Position numbers and translations under genes: made by a program. The notes under the pieces were generated by a model that saw only the letters and a list, made by a program, of their open reading frames with translations, did no database searches and was not told where the DNA came from. From positions 16,009 through 80,008 of the forward strand of contig NZ_FZON01000016.1 in NCBI RefSeq assembly GCF_900188425.1: a stretch of 64,000 nt of DNA, written 5' to 3'. Of this stretch, positions 1 to 8,586 are shown piece by piece. The number at the start of each line of letters is the position of its first letter. The first letter of the stretch is position 1. This DNA comes from Antarctobacter heliothermus (lineage in GTDB: Bacteria; Pseudomonadota; Alphaproteobacteria; Rhodobacterales; Rhodobacteraceae).

Positions 1-120
1 CCCTTCGTGCCACCAGAGCCGGAGCCCTTGGTGCCACCAGAGCCGGACCCCTTCGTGCCACCAGAGCCGGACCCCTTCGTGCCGCCCGAACCGGTGCCCT
101 TTGTGCCGCCAGAGCCGACG
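1..120 (-). repeat. 24-bp tandem repeat inside the leftmost gene
   Basis: Five consecutive 24-base units (1-24, 25-48, 49-72, 73-96, 97-120) are visible and the array runs off the left edge. On the coding (-) strand each unit encodes eight residues of the pattern G-S/T-G-S-G-G-T-K. The units nearest the unique region differ at several third positions and swap Ser for Thr, while the outer units are almost identical. This suggests recent expansion outward and possible copy-number variation. Confidence 0.9.
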
Positions 121-626
121 GGATCTTCACCGCCCGGGTCCTCGACGATGTATTCATCCAGAGATACTTTCGGCGGCAGGCCCGGACCGTGCTCGCCGAT
201 GATCTCAAAATCGCTTTCGGAATAGTAATAGCTGGTCGGATCATCGGGCAGGATGATGTCCGTCACGCCGTCAAAATGCCCCCAGGCGACCGGCTGACCA
301 TCTGCGTCCTGAAACTCGACCGATCCGCCCTGCAACCCGGTTTCCGGGTTTGTACCGACGTTGATGACAATGACCGCGCCTGTCTGGGACAGGTCAAGTA
401 CCAGACCGCCGCCATCGGCCCCCGCGTCCGGACCTGCCAGCGTGCCCATCTGATCCGCAAGATTGGACTCATACCAGCCTTCGAAGGAATCACCTTCGAC
501 ACCACCGTTGTGATAGGCCTTCCCGGAACTCGCCATGTGATGCCCGGTGCCTGATGTCCCCCCGGTGCCGGACCCGTCGGGGCCTTCGTGTCCTGTCGCG
601 GACGCGTATGTGGTGTCATTTGTCAT
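1..626 (-). CDS. Gly-rich tandem-repeat protein, N-terminal part (C-terminus beyond the left edge)
   Basis: Reading leftward from the ATG at 626 the frame stays open to the window edge, giving 208 residues of a longer protein. An AGGGA ribosome-binding sequence lies about 10 bases upstream. Residues 1-40 are rich in Gly, Ser, Thr and His. Residues 45-165 form an acidic, globular-looking segment with alternating hydrophobic stretches (for example VLDLSQTGAVIVINVG) and YYYSESDFEI. From about residue 168 it becomes repeats of eight residues, GSGGTKGS/T. No Sec signal peptide or membrane segment is visible in this part, so if it is secreted, a type I route is the likely guess. I do not recognise the family. 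A perfect TTAA-N7-TTAA CtrA-type site lies about 120 bases upstream, which suggests cell-cycle or motility-linked control (inference). Confidence 0.75.
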   Translation of the reverse strand, partial: MTNDTTYASATGHEGPDGSGTGGTSGTGHHMASSGKAYHNGGVEGDSFEGWYESNLADQMGTLAGPDAGADGGGLVLDLSQTGAVIVINVGTNPETGLQGGSVEFQDADGQPVAWGHFDGVTDIILPDDPTSYYYSESDFEIIGEHGPGLPPKVSLDEYIVEDPGGEDPVGSGGTKGTGSGGTKGSGSGGTKGSGSGGTKGSGSGGTK

Positions 627-979
627 CGGGCTTCCCTAACCTCTTTTTCTGGTAATTTTCCGGCGGGCAAGCTCCGCGCGAACATGTCATTTCGGTAGGT
701 CACGAAAAGACCGAGGTTGCGTCGAGTTTTCAACAAAAGCCTGAAATTAAGTAATTTTTAAGGTGTCAATGTTCCGGATACGAACGGTAATCACTTGCCC
801 CCTCCAGCGTTGTCACCGGAATGAAAACAAACGCACAGGCCGCCCAAGACCGCTTCATGCAACCGTCCCGACTCTGCGAATCAGGTGCGGTTCCCGGCAA
901 CCTCCGCGATTTTTGACGGGATTACTTACTGGCCGGACGACGGGGCGCTGGTGCCGATTGTTCATGGAAGGAACACCAC
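627..979. other. Intergenic region between the divergent repeat-protein gene and the small ORF/IMPase gene
   Basis: This roughly 350-base gap holds the CtrA-type site and an AT-rich segment (about 720-770), which is the probable promoter for the leftward gene. Open frames crossing it are Arg/Pro-rich, have no ribosome-binding site and look like noise. I see no hairpin with a T-run, no repeat and no RNA gene. Confidence 0.5.
747..761. promoter_or_regulatory. Candidate CtrA site (TTAA-N7-TTAA)
   Basis: TTAA at 747-750 and 758-761 are separated by exactly seven bases, the classical alphaproteobacterial CtrA full site. It lies about 120 bases upstream of the leftward repeat protein. A TTGACA-like -35 element reading leftward (complement of 764-769) sits next to it, but I see no convincing -10. 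Function is inferred from the match alone. Confidence 0.5.
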
Positions 980-1069
980 ATGTTGCCCACAGCGATCCGC
1001 CCTGACATGATCGAACCGGCCCTGATTTCCGGTTTGAAAGACTGGCATGGCACCGAACTGCAGCGTTGA
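980..1069 (+). CDS. Possible 29-residue small protein or leader peptide upstream of the IMPase gene
   Basis: An ATG at 980 is preceded by a strong Shine-Dalgarno sequence (GGAAGGA, about 6 bases away) and opens a 29-codon frame ending in TGA at 1067-1069, just 12 bases before the start of the phosphatase gene. The peptide begins MLPTAIRPDMIEPAL and ends KDWHGTELQR. It has no membrane segment. The good ribosome-binding site and close coupling make it more credible than a random frame, but I recognise no family. It could be a small protein, a regulatory leader peptide, or chance. Confidence 0.35.
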   Translation: MLPTAIRPDMIEPALISGLKDWHGTELQR

Positions 1070-1081
1070 GGGGCATGAGCG

Positions 1082-1867
1082 ATGGAACACACGAAGAAAG
1101 AACTGGCGGTCGAGATTTGCCGGACCGCGGGCCGTACGGCCCTCACCTATTTCAAGGATCGCTCAACCCTGATTGTGGACAAAAAGGGGAACCAGGACTG
1201 GGTCAGCGAGGCGGACCGAAATGTCGAAATCCTGATCCGGCAGCATCTGAATGCCGCCTGCCCCGACGATGGCATCGTCGGTGAGGAACAGGCCAAAAAG
1301 ACCGGAACAAGCGGGTTTGTCTGGGTCATCGATCCAATCGACGGAACGACAAACTTCGTCAACGGCCTTCCGGCCTGGACGATTGTGCTTGCCGGTGTGT
1401 TTCAGGGACAAACAGTAGTCGGCGTCATTCACGATCCGATCCATGATGAGACGTTTGTTGCCGTTCGCGGGGGCGGATCGACGATGAACGGGCTACCGAT
1501 CCGGGTGGCGGATGGTGTTCCGCTGTCAAGCGGAACTGTTGCCGTCGGCTATTCCAATCGGGTTGCACCGGAGAATGTTCTGCCGGTTGTCAGCGCTTTG
1601 GTGGCTGAGGGGGCCATGTTCCACCGCAACGCCTCTGGCGCGCTTTCGCTGGCCTATGTCGCGGCCGGACGGCTGCTGGGATATCTGGAAGAGCACATGA
1701 ACGCCTGGGATTGTCTGGCCGGGCAGCTATTGATTGCAGAAGCGGGCGGCAAGGTCGAAATGCAAGACGCTGATGAAATGATTGCCGACGGGGGCCGTGT
1801 CGTGGCCGGGACACCTGAGGTGTTTGATGCCTTGCAAGCCATGGCGAATGAGGCCTGGCCGACTTGA
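1082..1867 (+). CDS. Inositol monophosphatase family phosphatase
   Basis: This is a 261-residue soluble Mg-dependent phosphomonoesterase of the IMPase/FBPase superfamily. All core metal ligands are visible: GEE at residues 67-69, the WVIDPIDGTTNF signature with D84 and D87, and WD at 209-210 in the C-terminal lobe. Length is usual for the family, whose members hydrolyse inositol phosphates, histidinol phosphate, 3'-phosphoadenosine phosphates or sugar phosphates; the sequence alone does not tell which. The start has a GAGGGG ribosome-binding sequence 8 bases upstream and a 29-codon frame immediately before it. It converges on an ABC operon for an AfuABC-like importer, and I infer that it releases phosphate from imported phosphoesters. 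Confidence 0.9.
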   Translation: MEHTKKELAVEICRTAGRTALTYFKDRSTLIVDKKGNQDWVSEADRNVEILIRQHLNAACPDDGIVGEEQAKKTGTSGFVWVIDPIDGTTNFVNGLPAWTIVLAGVFQGQTVVGVIHDPIHDETFVAVRGGGSTMNGLPIRVADGVPLSSGTVAVGYSNRVAPENVLPVVSALVAEGAMFHRNASGALSLAYVAAGRLLGYLEEHMNAWDCLAGQLLIAEAGGKVEMQDADEMIADGGRVVAGTPEVFDALQAMANEAWPT

Positions 1868-1905
1868 TCGCAGATGCGCATAACCGCAGCGCCCGCACCT
1901 GACCC

Positions 1906-1929
1906 AGATCGCCCCCGTCAGGGCGATTT
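1906..1929. terminator. Hairpin between convergent genes
   Basis: ATCGCCC at 1908-1914 pairs with GGGCGAT at 1921-1927 around a 6-base loop, extended by one G-T and one A-T pair. Only a short T stretch follows (1927-1929), so it is a modest rho-independent terminator candidate. It would serve the phosphatase gene and possibly the facing ABC operon. Confidence 0.5.
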
Positions 1930-1986
1930 CAAGCCCCCTTCCCAGCACAGAGAATGACGGGGACGACGGTGTCGCCGCTACTGGTT

Positions 1987-3060
1987 TCAGCTGTCCGGCA
2001 ACAGGACCGGCCCCTTGCCCGCAAAGGACATGCGCACGGCGCGTCCAACAGGCAGCGGCTCATCGACCTCGTCCTGCACGGCAAAGACCTGACCAAAGCC
2101 GCCTTCAAGGGTGTATTCCATCCGCTCGCCCACATAGGTCGCCTTGGCGACCGTCGCGGGAATGCCCTCCTCTTCGCCAATCCGCAAACGTGAGGGCCGG
2201 ACCGCAAGGGTGGCGGGTCCGTCAGACAGACCGCGCGAAGGCAAAGTGTGGCGATAGCCCTCAATGTCGATTGTCGCCCTGTCCCCCTCGACACCGACAA
2301 TCTGGCAGGCGATCAGGTTGGCCTCACCGATGAAATCAGCAACAAATCGGTCCTTGGGTGCTTCGTACAGGTCACGCGGGGTGCCTATCTGGGCAATGGC
2401 CGCGTTGCGCATCACGACAATCTGGTCGGAAACCGCCAGCGCCTCTTCCTGATCGTGGGTGACGTAGACAACGGTCAGCCCAAGGTCCTTTTGGATGGCG
2501 CGAATGTCCTCGCGCACCTGACGGCGCAGCTTGGCGTCGAGATTGGACAGCGGCTCATCAAACAGCAACACCTGAGGTTCCAGCACCAGCGCCCGCGCCA
2601 CGGCGACGCGCTGTTGCTGGCCGCCTGACAGCTCGCTGGGCAGCCGGTCGTCATAGCCTTTGAGTCCGACCAGTTCGAGACCGTGCAGCGCGCGGCTGCG
2701 CGCCTCTGCCTTGTCGAAGCCGGAAAAGGTCAGCCCGTACCTGACATTTTCCAGCACGGTCATATGCGGAAACAGCGCGTAGGACTGAAAGACCATCGAC
2801 ACGTCGCGGTCTGTCGCGGGCAGTTTGGTCACGTCGCGGTCCCCGATCAGGATACGGCCCGTTGTCGCCATCTCCAGCCCCGCGATCATGCGCAGCGTCG
2901 TGGTCTTGCCACAGCCCGAGGGGCCCAGCAGCGTCACCAGTTGCCCAGACTCGACATACAGGTCGATGTTGTCCACCGCGACGACGTCCTTGCCGAACCG
3001 CTTGGACACACCTTCGAACCGGACAGGTGCGGCTTTGCTGCTGATTATGGCGTCGCTCAT
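1987..3060 (-). CDS. ABC importer ATP-binding subunit, AfuC/FbpC type
   Basis: This 357-residue ATPase has Walker A GPSGCGKTT (residues 46-54), a Q-loop in FQSYALFPHM, signature LSGGQQQ, Walker [12 protein letters not shown] and switch VTHD, followed by a C-terminal TOBE-like regulatory domain of about 110 residues. That architecture is the CUT1/FbpC/PotA/AfuC class. Its start overlaps the end of the permease gene by ATGA, so the two are translationally coupled. It should power the permease and binding protein encoded just upstream. Substrate assignment rests on the binding protein and neighbourhood: ferric iron is the default annotation for the family, but hexose phosphate (AfuABC) or a phosphonate fits the context better. 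Confidence 0.9.
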   Translation of the reverse strand: MSDAIISSKAAPVRFEGVSKRFGKDVVAVDNIDLYVESGQLVTLLGPSGCGKTTTLRMIAGLEMATTGRILIGDRDVTKLPATDRDVSMVFQSYALFPHMTVLENVRYGLTFSGFDKAEARSRALHGLELVGLKGYDDRLPSELSGGQQQRVAVARALVLEPQVLLFDEPLSNLDAKLRRQVREDIRAIQKDLGLTVVYVTHDQEEALAVSDQIVVMRNAAIAQIGTPRDLYEAPKDRFVADFIGEANLIACQIVGVEGDRATIDIEGYRHTLPSRGLSDGPATLAVRPSRLRIGEEEGIPATVAKATYVGERMEYTLEGGFGQVFAVQDEVDEPLPVGRAVRMSFAGKGPVLLPDS

Positions 3061-5276
3061 GTCGATTTCCCCGATCCGTGTTGGGTGCGCCGCCCGATCT
3101 GCACCCGGCCTACTACGACTTGCAGCAACCCGACGGCGGCCAGCATGACAAAGATCAGCGTGGTGGAATAGGCGATGGCAAGGCCGTAGTCGTTGTTTTC
3201 GACGCGCCCGATAATGTAACTGGTGGCCATGTCGTATTCGGCCGAGACAAGGAAGATGACCGCCGAAATGGCCGTCATCGCCCGCACAAAGCTATAGACC
3301 AGCGCCGCAAGGATCGCGGGCCGCAACAGCGGCAGGATCACACGGCGGAACGTCTGCCAGGAATTCGCCCCCAGCGTCAGTGAACTTTCGTCCAGCGATT
3401 TGTCCAACTGACTCATCGAGGCGATGCCGGCGCGCACGCCCACCGGCATGTTGCGGAAGATGAAGCTGATCACAAGAATGATGCCGGTGCCGGTGATCTC
3501 TATCGGCGGCACGTTGAAGGCAAGGATATAGCTGACCCCGATCACCGTGCCGGGAATGGCAAAGGACAGCATCGTGCCAAATTCGAACGCGTTTTTGCCC
3601 GCGAATGTCTGGCGTGTCAGCAGGTAGGCCGTGATCAACCCCACCGCAGCAGTCAGTGGTGCGGCGATGGCGGCAATTGTGATCGTGGTCCAGAAACTGT
3701 CCCATGCGGCCCCCGTCCAGCGAATGCCTTCGGCCTCGAACCTCACAGAAAAGGCAGTGACATAGTGCTTGAGCGTCAGCGTGTTGTTGACGCCCCAGAG
3801 GTCGACGACGCTGCCGTAAATGATCATGATATAGACCAGCGCCGTAAACAGCGCCCAGCCCAGCGCGACAGCCATCACAGGGATCGCCAGCCCGCTTGGC
3901 ATCAGGGGATGCACGCCTGCGTCACCCTTGCCCGAAACGGTTGTATAGCTCTTTTTGCCCAGCCACGCGCGTTGCGCGTAAAACGCCGAGAGCGTGAAAA
4001 ACAGCAAAACCATCGCCAGAACAGCGGCGCGTCCCTGATCGTATTGCGCGCCGACGATGGCAAAGAATATCTCTGTCGACAGCACGTCAAAGTTGCCGCC
4101 AAGAACCAGCGGATTGCCGAAATCGGCCATGCTTTCGATGAAGCCCAGCAGAAAGGCATTGGCAAGACCCGGACGCATCAGCGGCAGGGACACGGTGCGG
4201 AACACCTGCCACTTGTTGGCGCGCAGCGTCTGCGCCGCTTCCTCCATCGAGGGGCTGACACCTTCGACGACCCCGATCAGCACGAGGAATGCGATAGGGG
4301 TAAACGCCAGTGTCTGCGCGATCAACACGCCGGGCATCCCGTATAGCCACCGGGTCGGCCGCACCCCCAAGAGATCGGCAATATAAACGGTCACGGTGCC
4401 GGACAGTCCGAACAGCAGGATCAGCGCCAGCCCAATGACAAAGGGCGGCGTGATGATCGGCAGAACCGTCAGCGCCCGCAGCGCGCGTTTGTAGCGAAAC
4501 CCCGACCGGGTGACGACCAATGCGAACGCAAGGCCAAGGACAGTGGTCAGAAACCCCACCGCAATGGCCAAAAAGAGCGAGTTCCAGGCAACCCCGCAGC
4601 GTGCGCCCCACAGGCATCCCACCCCCCACAGCCGGTTGTCCATGAACTTGGCAAAGAAGACGGTGATGGAATAACTGCCATCTTCGGTCACGAAGGCGGC
4701 GAACAGCATCTTGGCGATGGGAAAGAACACAAAGGCCGTCACGATCACGATGACGCCACCGATGGCGCTGACGACAAAGACATCGCCGTTGATCGCGCCG
4801 CGCGCCGCGATGCCTTGGGTGAACAGAAACAAAAAGGCCGTGGCACAGATCATCGCGCCGTAGCCCATGCCGAACTGCCGGTCGCCCAGATCGCCGAACA
4901 ACGCGGTCAGCCAGTCAAAGGTGAACCCGCGAATGCCGATGCCAAAGCCTTGGGCAATCAGCCAGCCAAAGCCAAGCGCCCCGGTCAGGATCAGGATGCG
5001 CGCAAACAGCGGATCGGATTTCAACCGCCCCAGCACCAGCAATGGCAAGGCCAGCGGGATCACCAAAGGCGCCAGCCAGAGCTTTTCTCCCTGTGCGATC
5101 AGAAACGCGGCAGGGGCAAAGTCCTCATCAAAGGGGTAGCCGTTCAACAGCCACTCAAATGACCAGAAACCGTCCTCGACCCCGTACCAGGGCAGGATGC
5201 CGAACCCGACCCACCCGGCGATGATCCAGAAGATCAGTACCGGATGGGTGGTCCGCTCACTTGCGGCAACGTGCAT
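3057..5276 (-). CDS. Fused two-domain ABC permease, AfuB/FbpB type
   Basis: This 739-residue inner-membrane protein carries two binding-protein-dependent permease domains in one chain, the usual layout of FbpB/AfuB-type systems. An N-terminal extension of about 230 residues adds several membrane spans and makes the protein long for the family. The ATPase-docking EAA loops are visible: EEAAQTLRANKWQVFRTVSL in the first half and DESSLTLGANSWQTFRRVIL in the second. The first lacks the usual Gly (R in its place) and the second has ESS instead of EAA. It begins 3 bases after the binding-protein gene and overlaps the ATPase gene by 4 bases. Confidence 0.9.
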   Translation of the reverse strand: MHVAASERTTHPVLIFWIIAGWVGFGILPWYGVEDGFWSFEWLLNGYPFDEDFAPAAFLIAQGEKLWLAPLVIPLALPLLVLGRLKSDPLFARILILTGALGFGWLIAQGFGIGIRGFTFDWLTALFGDLGDRQFGMGYGAMICATAFLFLFTQGIAARGAINGDVFVVSAIGGVIVIVTAFVFFPIAKMLFAAFVTEDGSYSITVFFAKFMDNRLWGVGCLWGARCGVAWNSLFLAIAVGFLTTVLGLAFALVVTRSGFRYKRALRALTVLPIITPPFVIGLALILLFGLSGTVTVYIADLLGVRPTRWLYGMPGVLIAQTLAFTPIAFLVLIGVVEGVSPSMEEAAQTLRANKWQVFRTVSLPLMRPGLANAFLLGFIESMADFGNPLVLGGNFDVLSTEIFFAIVGAQYDQGRAAVLAMVLLFFTLSAFYAQRAWLGKKSYTTVSGKGDAGVHPLMPSGLAIPVMAVALGWALFTALVYIMIIYGSVVDLWGVNNTLTLKHYVTAFSVRFEAEGIRWTGAAWDSFWTTITIAAIAAPLTAAVGLITAYLLTRQTFAGKNAFEFGTMLSFAIPGTVIGVSYILAFNVPPIEITGTGIILVISFIFRNMPVGVRAGIASMSQLDKSLDESSLTLGANSWQTFRRVILPLLRPAILAALVYSFVRAMTAISAVIFLVSAEYDMATSYIIGRVENNDYGLAIAYSTTLIFVMLAAVGLLQVVVGRVQIGRRTQHGSGKST

Positions 5277-5279
5277 GGG

Positions 5280-6305
5280 TTACTGCGGCAGAACCGAGAC
5301 GTCTTCGTCCCATTTCTGAAGCAGACGCTTGCGCTCATCCGACGACCCGTATTTCACAAAGTCGTAGTCGATCAGCTTGATGCTTGCCATGTCGGGCGCC
5401 TTGTCCGAGGTCTTGGCCCCCTTGTTGGACGGCACCTGAAAGGCGTTGACCTGAAGCGCGAGGTTCTGTGCATCGACCGACAGTGCCCAGTCGTAGAACT
5501 GCTTGGCCTCGTCCATGTTGCGCGCACCCTTGACGATCGACATGGAGCCGATCTCATAGCCGGTGCCCTCACACGGGGCGACAACCTTGATCGGGAAACC
5601 GGCAACGGCCTGCGCCACGGCATCATGCATGAAGACGATGCCGATTGTGCTTTCACCACGTCCCGCCGCCTTGATCGGGGCAGAGCCGGATTTGGTGTAC
5701 TGGTTTATGTTGGCATGCAGGCCCTTCATGAACTCAAAGCCCTCATCCTCGCCAAAGATCTGAATAATCGAGGCAAGCGTGGTGTAGGCCGTGCCGGACG
5801 AATTGGGGTTCGCCATCTGGACATGCTGCTTGTACTCGGGCTTTAGCAGATCCTTCCAGCAGGCTGGTTCCGGCAGATTGTTCGCAGCCAGAAGATCGGT
5901 GTTGTAGCCATAGCCAAGGGCCCCGGAATAGATGCCGATGGTCTTGTTTCCCGCACTTTCCGCCTGACGAATGGCCCAGTCATGCAATTGGTCGCGCATG
6001 GGCGACAGGTACTCTTCGGTCAGGCCCTCTTCGGCGGCTTGCAAATGCGGATCGCCGGTGCCGCCCCACCAGACATCGCCCTTGGGGTTCACCGCTTCGG
6101 CGCGGATCTGGGCAAAGGTCTCACCCGAGGACTTGCGCGTCATGTTGACGTCGATGCCGGTTGCATCCTCAAAGCCGCGTGCCATCAACTGGCACCACTC
6201 TTCCTGTGCGCTGCAATAGAATGTCAGTTTGTCCGCGTAGGACGCCGTGACAGACGCCGATAGCGCGATCAGCGATCCGGCCAATGTAAGTGTGATTTTC
6301 TTCAT
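5280..6305 (-). CDS. Periplasmic substrate-binding protein, AfuA/FbpA family
   Basis: The start at 6305 (MKKITLTLAG) is chosen because GGGAGGAAAG lies just upstream and a Sec signal peptide follows, with likely cleavage after residue 24 (ASYA). The 341-residue product has the conserved opening KLTFYCSAQEEWCQLM, the run NMTRKSSGETFAQI and GDVWWGGTGDPH. This belongs to the family that contains iron binders but also AfuA, which binds hexose phosphates, and aminoethylphosphonate binders. The paired C-terminal tyrosines of ferric binders are not evident. Its neighbours are a Nudix hydrolase, a Na/Pi transporter, a DeoR regulator and a Phn-type importer. I therefore favour a phosphorylated organic substrate, but this is inference. 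Confidence 0.85.
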   Translation of the reverse strand: MKKITLTLAGSLIALSASVTASYADKLTFYCSAQEEWCQLMARGFEDATGIDVNMTRKSSGETFAQIRAEAVNPKGDVWWGGTGDPHLQAAEEGLTEEYLSPMRDQLHDWAIRQAESAGNKTIGIYSGALGYGYNTDLLAANNLPEPACWKDLLKPEYKQHVQMANPNSSGTAYTTLASIIQIFGEDEGFEFMKGLHANINQYTKSGSAPIKAAGRGESTIGIVFMHDAVAQAVAGFPIKVVAPCEGTGYEIGSMSIVKGARNMDEAKQFYDWALSVDAQNLALQVNAFQVPSNKGAKTSDKAPDMASIKLIDYDFVKYGSSDERKRLLQKWDEDVSVLPQ

Positions 6306-6363
6306 GTCTTTCCTCCCAGAAATGAATACTTGCCGGTTTGCCCGGCTTATTGTCTGCACGTCC

Positions 6364-6831
6364 TCACGATGCTTTCAGCAACGCCTTCATGCCCGGCTGT
6401 TCGGTGGGTTGCTTGGCCAATTCCGTCAGCAAGGCGGTCAGTTCGGTCTCATCGACAAGCCTGGCCGCCTTTTTGGGCGAAAACCAGTGCCGCTTGCGCT
6501 CTTTGCGCTCTTTCCAGCGCCGCTTCAGGTGTTCGACCATCATCGGATAGACTGTCACACAACAGCGCAGACTCCTGCCGTCGTCCAGCAGCTTGACATA
6601 ATGGTAGGTGCCGATTGCGGTGTTTGAAATGTAACCGACCGCCCCGGCCTCTTCCATTGCCTCGATCTCGGCGGCGCGCCACGGCTTTTTGCCGTCCATC
6701 AGCCAGCCTTTCGGCATCACCCAACGGCCCGTATCGCGCGAGGTGACCATCAGCACGCGCAGCCTGCCTTTCTTGTCGCGGTGGACAGGAAGGGCGGCGA
6801 TCTGCTGGGCGGAGTTGCCTGCCTGCGTCAT
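6364..6831 (-). CDS. Nudix hydrolase, diphosphoinositol-polyphosphate-hydrolase-like
   Basis: This 155-residue Nudix-fold protein has its box at about residues 42-65 (GWLMDGKKPWRAAEIEAMEE then AG). The metal-binding EE-x-G is intact, but the usual Arg of REUxEE is Ile and the first Glu of the box is Lys, so the box is not canonical. A short basic C-terminal tail (RRWKERKERKRHWF) follows. Relatives of this size hydrolyse nucleoside or inositol diphosphates. It overlaps the end of the Na/Pi gene by ATGA and sits 58 bases before the AfuA-like gene, hence within the same leftward operon. Role in phosphoester metabolism is inferred from context. Confidence 0.8.
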   Translation of the reverse strand: MTQAGNSAQQIAALPVHRDKKGRLRVLMVTSRDTGRWVMPKGWLMDGKKPWRAAEIEAMEEAGAVGYISNTAIGTYHYVKLLDDGRSLRCCVTVYPMMVEHLKRRWKERKERKRHWFSPKKAARLVDETELTALLTELAKQPTEQPGMKALLKAS

Positions 6832-8570
6832 GTCTGACTTCCCGCATATCTTGGACTTGCAAGGCGGCTGCCAAGAAGATCACCGGTCTTTTCGGCAATC
6901 GGATAGGCCAGATAACAAAGAGCGGCGTTGATCTGTTTTAGCAGTCGAAGCGTTTCCTGATGGATGTTGGTTGTCTCGACACTTGCCGCGCGCCGCTTTC
7001 TGAGCCGATTCAGATGCCGCGCCTGCAAGCGCTGCTCTTCGCGACGAACGCGGTCCTTTTCCGCAACCAGTTGGCGCGCTGCCTCTGCGTCGCCGGTCGT
7101 CAGCACGTTCAGCGCCAGTTGCGTATTCGTGACAACCTGATCATGGAACTGTTCGATATCGGCCAACCCCTGTTCGGAGAAGGAAATCGCCTCGTCGTTC
7201 ATCTTTTTGGCAAGCGCCAGAAGATTGACCGCGATCTTGTCTGCCGCTTCTTCCAGGTTGTTTGCCATCGCCACCAGCTCGACAGAGCTTTGCGACTGCG
7301 CCCCGACGTCGTTTTTCTCCCGCAGTTTCGAAAGATAGATCTTGGTCTCAAAGTGCATCCGGTCGACAGCATCTTCGCGCTTTTCGATCAATTGCGCGAC
7401 CTGGGGATCCCATTCGCGAAACAGCCCCATGACCGGGATCAACATGGCCTGAACGGTTTCGGCCATGCGCAGCAACTCGCGTTGACCGCACGCCAATGCG
7501 TAGTCGGTATTTTCCAAGGCGTTCGGATCAAGCGCGCTGACGGTTGTATCGGCATCAACCGTGGACGCCGGGACAAGAGCGCCAGAAATGCGGATCAGCA
7601 CATGCAGCCCGAGAAGGCCGACACCCACCAGCGTTGCGTTCAGCAGGATGTGCAGCATGACGACTTGCTGCCCGGCATTCTGGCCAAGCAGCGACAAGTC
7701 GATCACGTCGAACACGATCAGGCACAACGCAGCCAGAGTGATACCGCCTCGGGCCAGCAGGTTTCCGACAACAACCTGACGCGCCGACCGGGGGGCTGCC
7801 GACAACAACACCAAGGGAACCACCGCTCCGCCAAGATTTGCGCCGATGACCAGTGCAGCCGCGACCGGAGGGGCAATCAGATCGGACGCGGCAAAGGTTG
7901 CAAACGTCAGGATCGCCGCAAGGCTGGAATGCATGATCCAGGCAAGGACCGCGCCGATCAGGAACGCGCTGAGCAGATCATTCGCAAAATAGGCAGAGAT
8001 CTCCTGCACGATTTCGTTTTCGCCAATCGGTGCGGTGGCGGTGCGGATCATCTGAAGAGAGACCAGAACCAGGGCAAAGCCGATCACGATCCGCCCGACC
8101 TGCTTGGTCTTGCGGGACCGGGCATTGAAAAAGGTCGCAATGCCGATCAGCAACAGGAATGGAATGATCACCTCGACCGGCGACATCAGAACCCTTGCCA
8201 TTGCGGCCGACCCCAGATCCGCCCCCAGCAACAGTGCCAGAGCCGAAGGTGGCGCCAACATTCCCGACGCGACAAAGCCACCCCCGATCAGGGCGACGGC
8301 TGTCGAGCTTTGCAGCAGCATCGCCGCGATACCACCGCCTGCGGCAGCGGAAACCGGTCGTTGGGACAGGCTTTTGAGGTGACGCCGCAACTCGGGCATG
8401 AACGCACGTTCGACCCCGGTCCGGATCAAACGGACCGACCACAACAACAGGGCGACCGCCGCAGCCAGATTTACCGAGAGAAGGATCAAAGGTGTTGCAC
8501 CAAAATCAGCTTTCTTTCCCTTCCGCCAATGGCACAAACCCATGTCCGCCAGCGTGTGTTCAAAAAACAT
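6828..8570 (-). CDS. Na/Pi-cotransporter family protein with PhoU-like C-terminal domain
   Basis: The product is about 580 residues. It has two Na/Pi cotransporter repeats in the N-terminal 340 residues, with the characteristic QSSTAVALIGGGFVASG and MHSSLAAILTFATFA motifs and eight or more membrane spans, then a soluble helical PhoU-like domain of about 220 residues. Bacterial relatives (NptA/YjbB) move phosphate, often outward, when organophosphate breakdown yields excess Pi. An upstream TTG at 8597 would overlap a palindrome, so the ATG at 8570 is preferred; ATG 8543 is also possible and neither has a clear ribosome-binding site. It is the first gene of the leftward operon and diverges from deoR. 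Confidence 0.85.
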   Translation of the reverse strand: MFFEHTLADMGLCHWRKGKKADFGATPLILLSVNLAAAVALLLWSVRLIRTGVERAFMPELRRHLKSLSQRPVSAAAGGGIAAMLLQSSTAVALIGGGFVASGMLAPPSALALLLGADLGSAAMARVLMSPVEVIIPFLLLIGIATFFNARSRKTKQVGRIVIGFALVLVSLQMIRTATAPIGENEIVQEISAYFANDLLSAFLIGAVLAWIMHSSLAAILTFATFAASDLIAPPVAAALVIGANLGGAVVPLVLLSAAPRSARQVVVGNLLARGGITLAALCLIVFDVIDLSLLGQNAGQQVVMLHILLNATLVGVGLLGLHVLIRISGALVPASTVDADTTVSALDPNALENTDYALACGQRELLRMAETVQAMLIPVMGLFREWDPQVAQLIEKREDAVDRMHFETKIYLSKLREKNDVGAQSQSSVELVAMANNLEEAADKIAVNLLALAKKMNDEAISFSEQGLADIEQFHDQVVTNTQLALNVLTTGDAEAARQLVAEKDRVRREEQRLQARHLNRLRKRRAASVETTNIHQETLRLLKQINAALCYLAYPIAEKTGDLLGSRLASPRYAGSQT

Positions 8571-8586
8571 CCGCCCAGAATGCCAC

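Noticed and set aside
7-225. Pro-rich + strand frame (PPEPDPFVPPEP repeats) at the left edge
   Set aside because: It is the complement of the Gly/Ser/Thr/Lys repeat gene, which has a proper start, ribosome-binding site and a non-repeat domain.
5280-6305. Straight annotation of the AfuA-like protein as a ferric-iron binding protein
   Set aside because: Family default only. The iron-binding tyrosine pair is not evident and all neighbours concern phosphorus compounds, so the substrate is left open.
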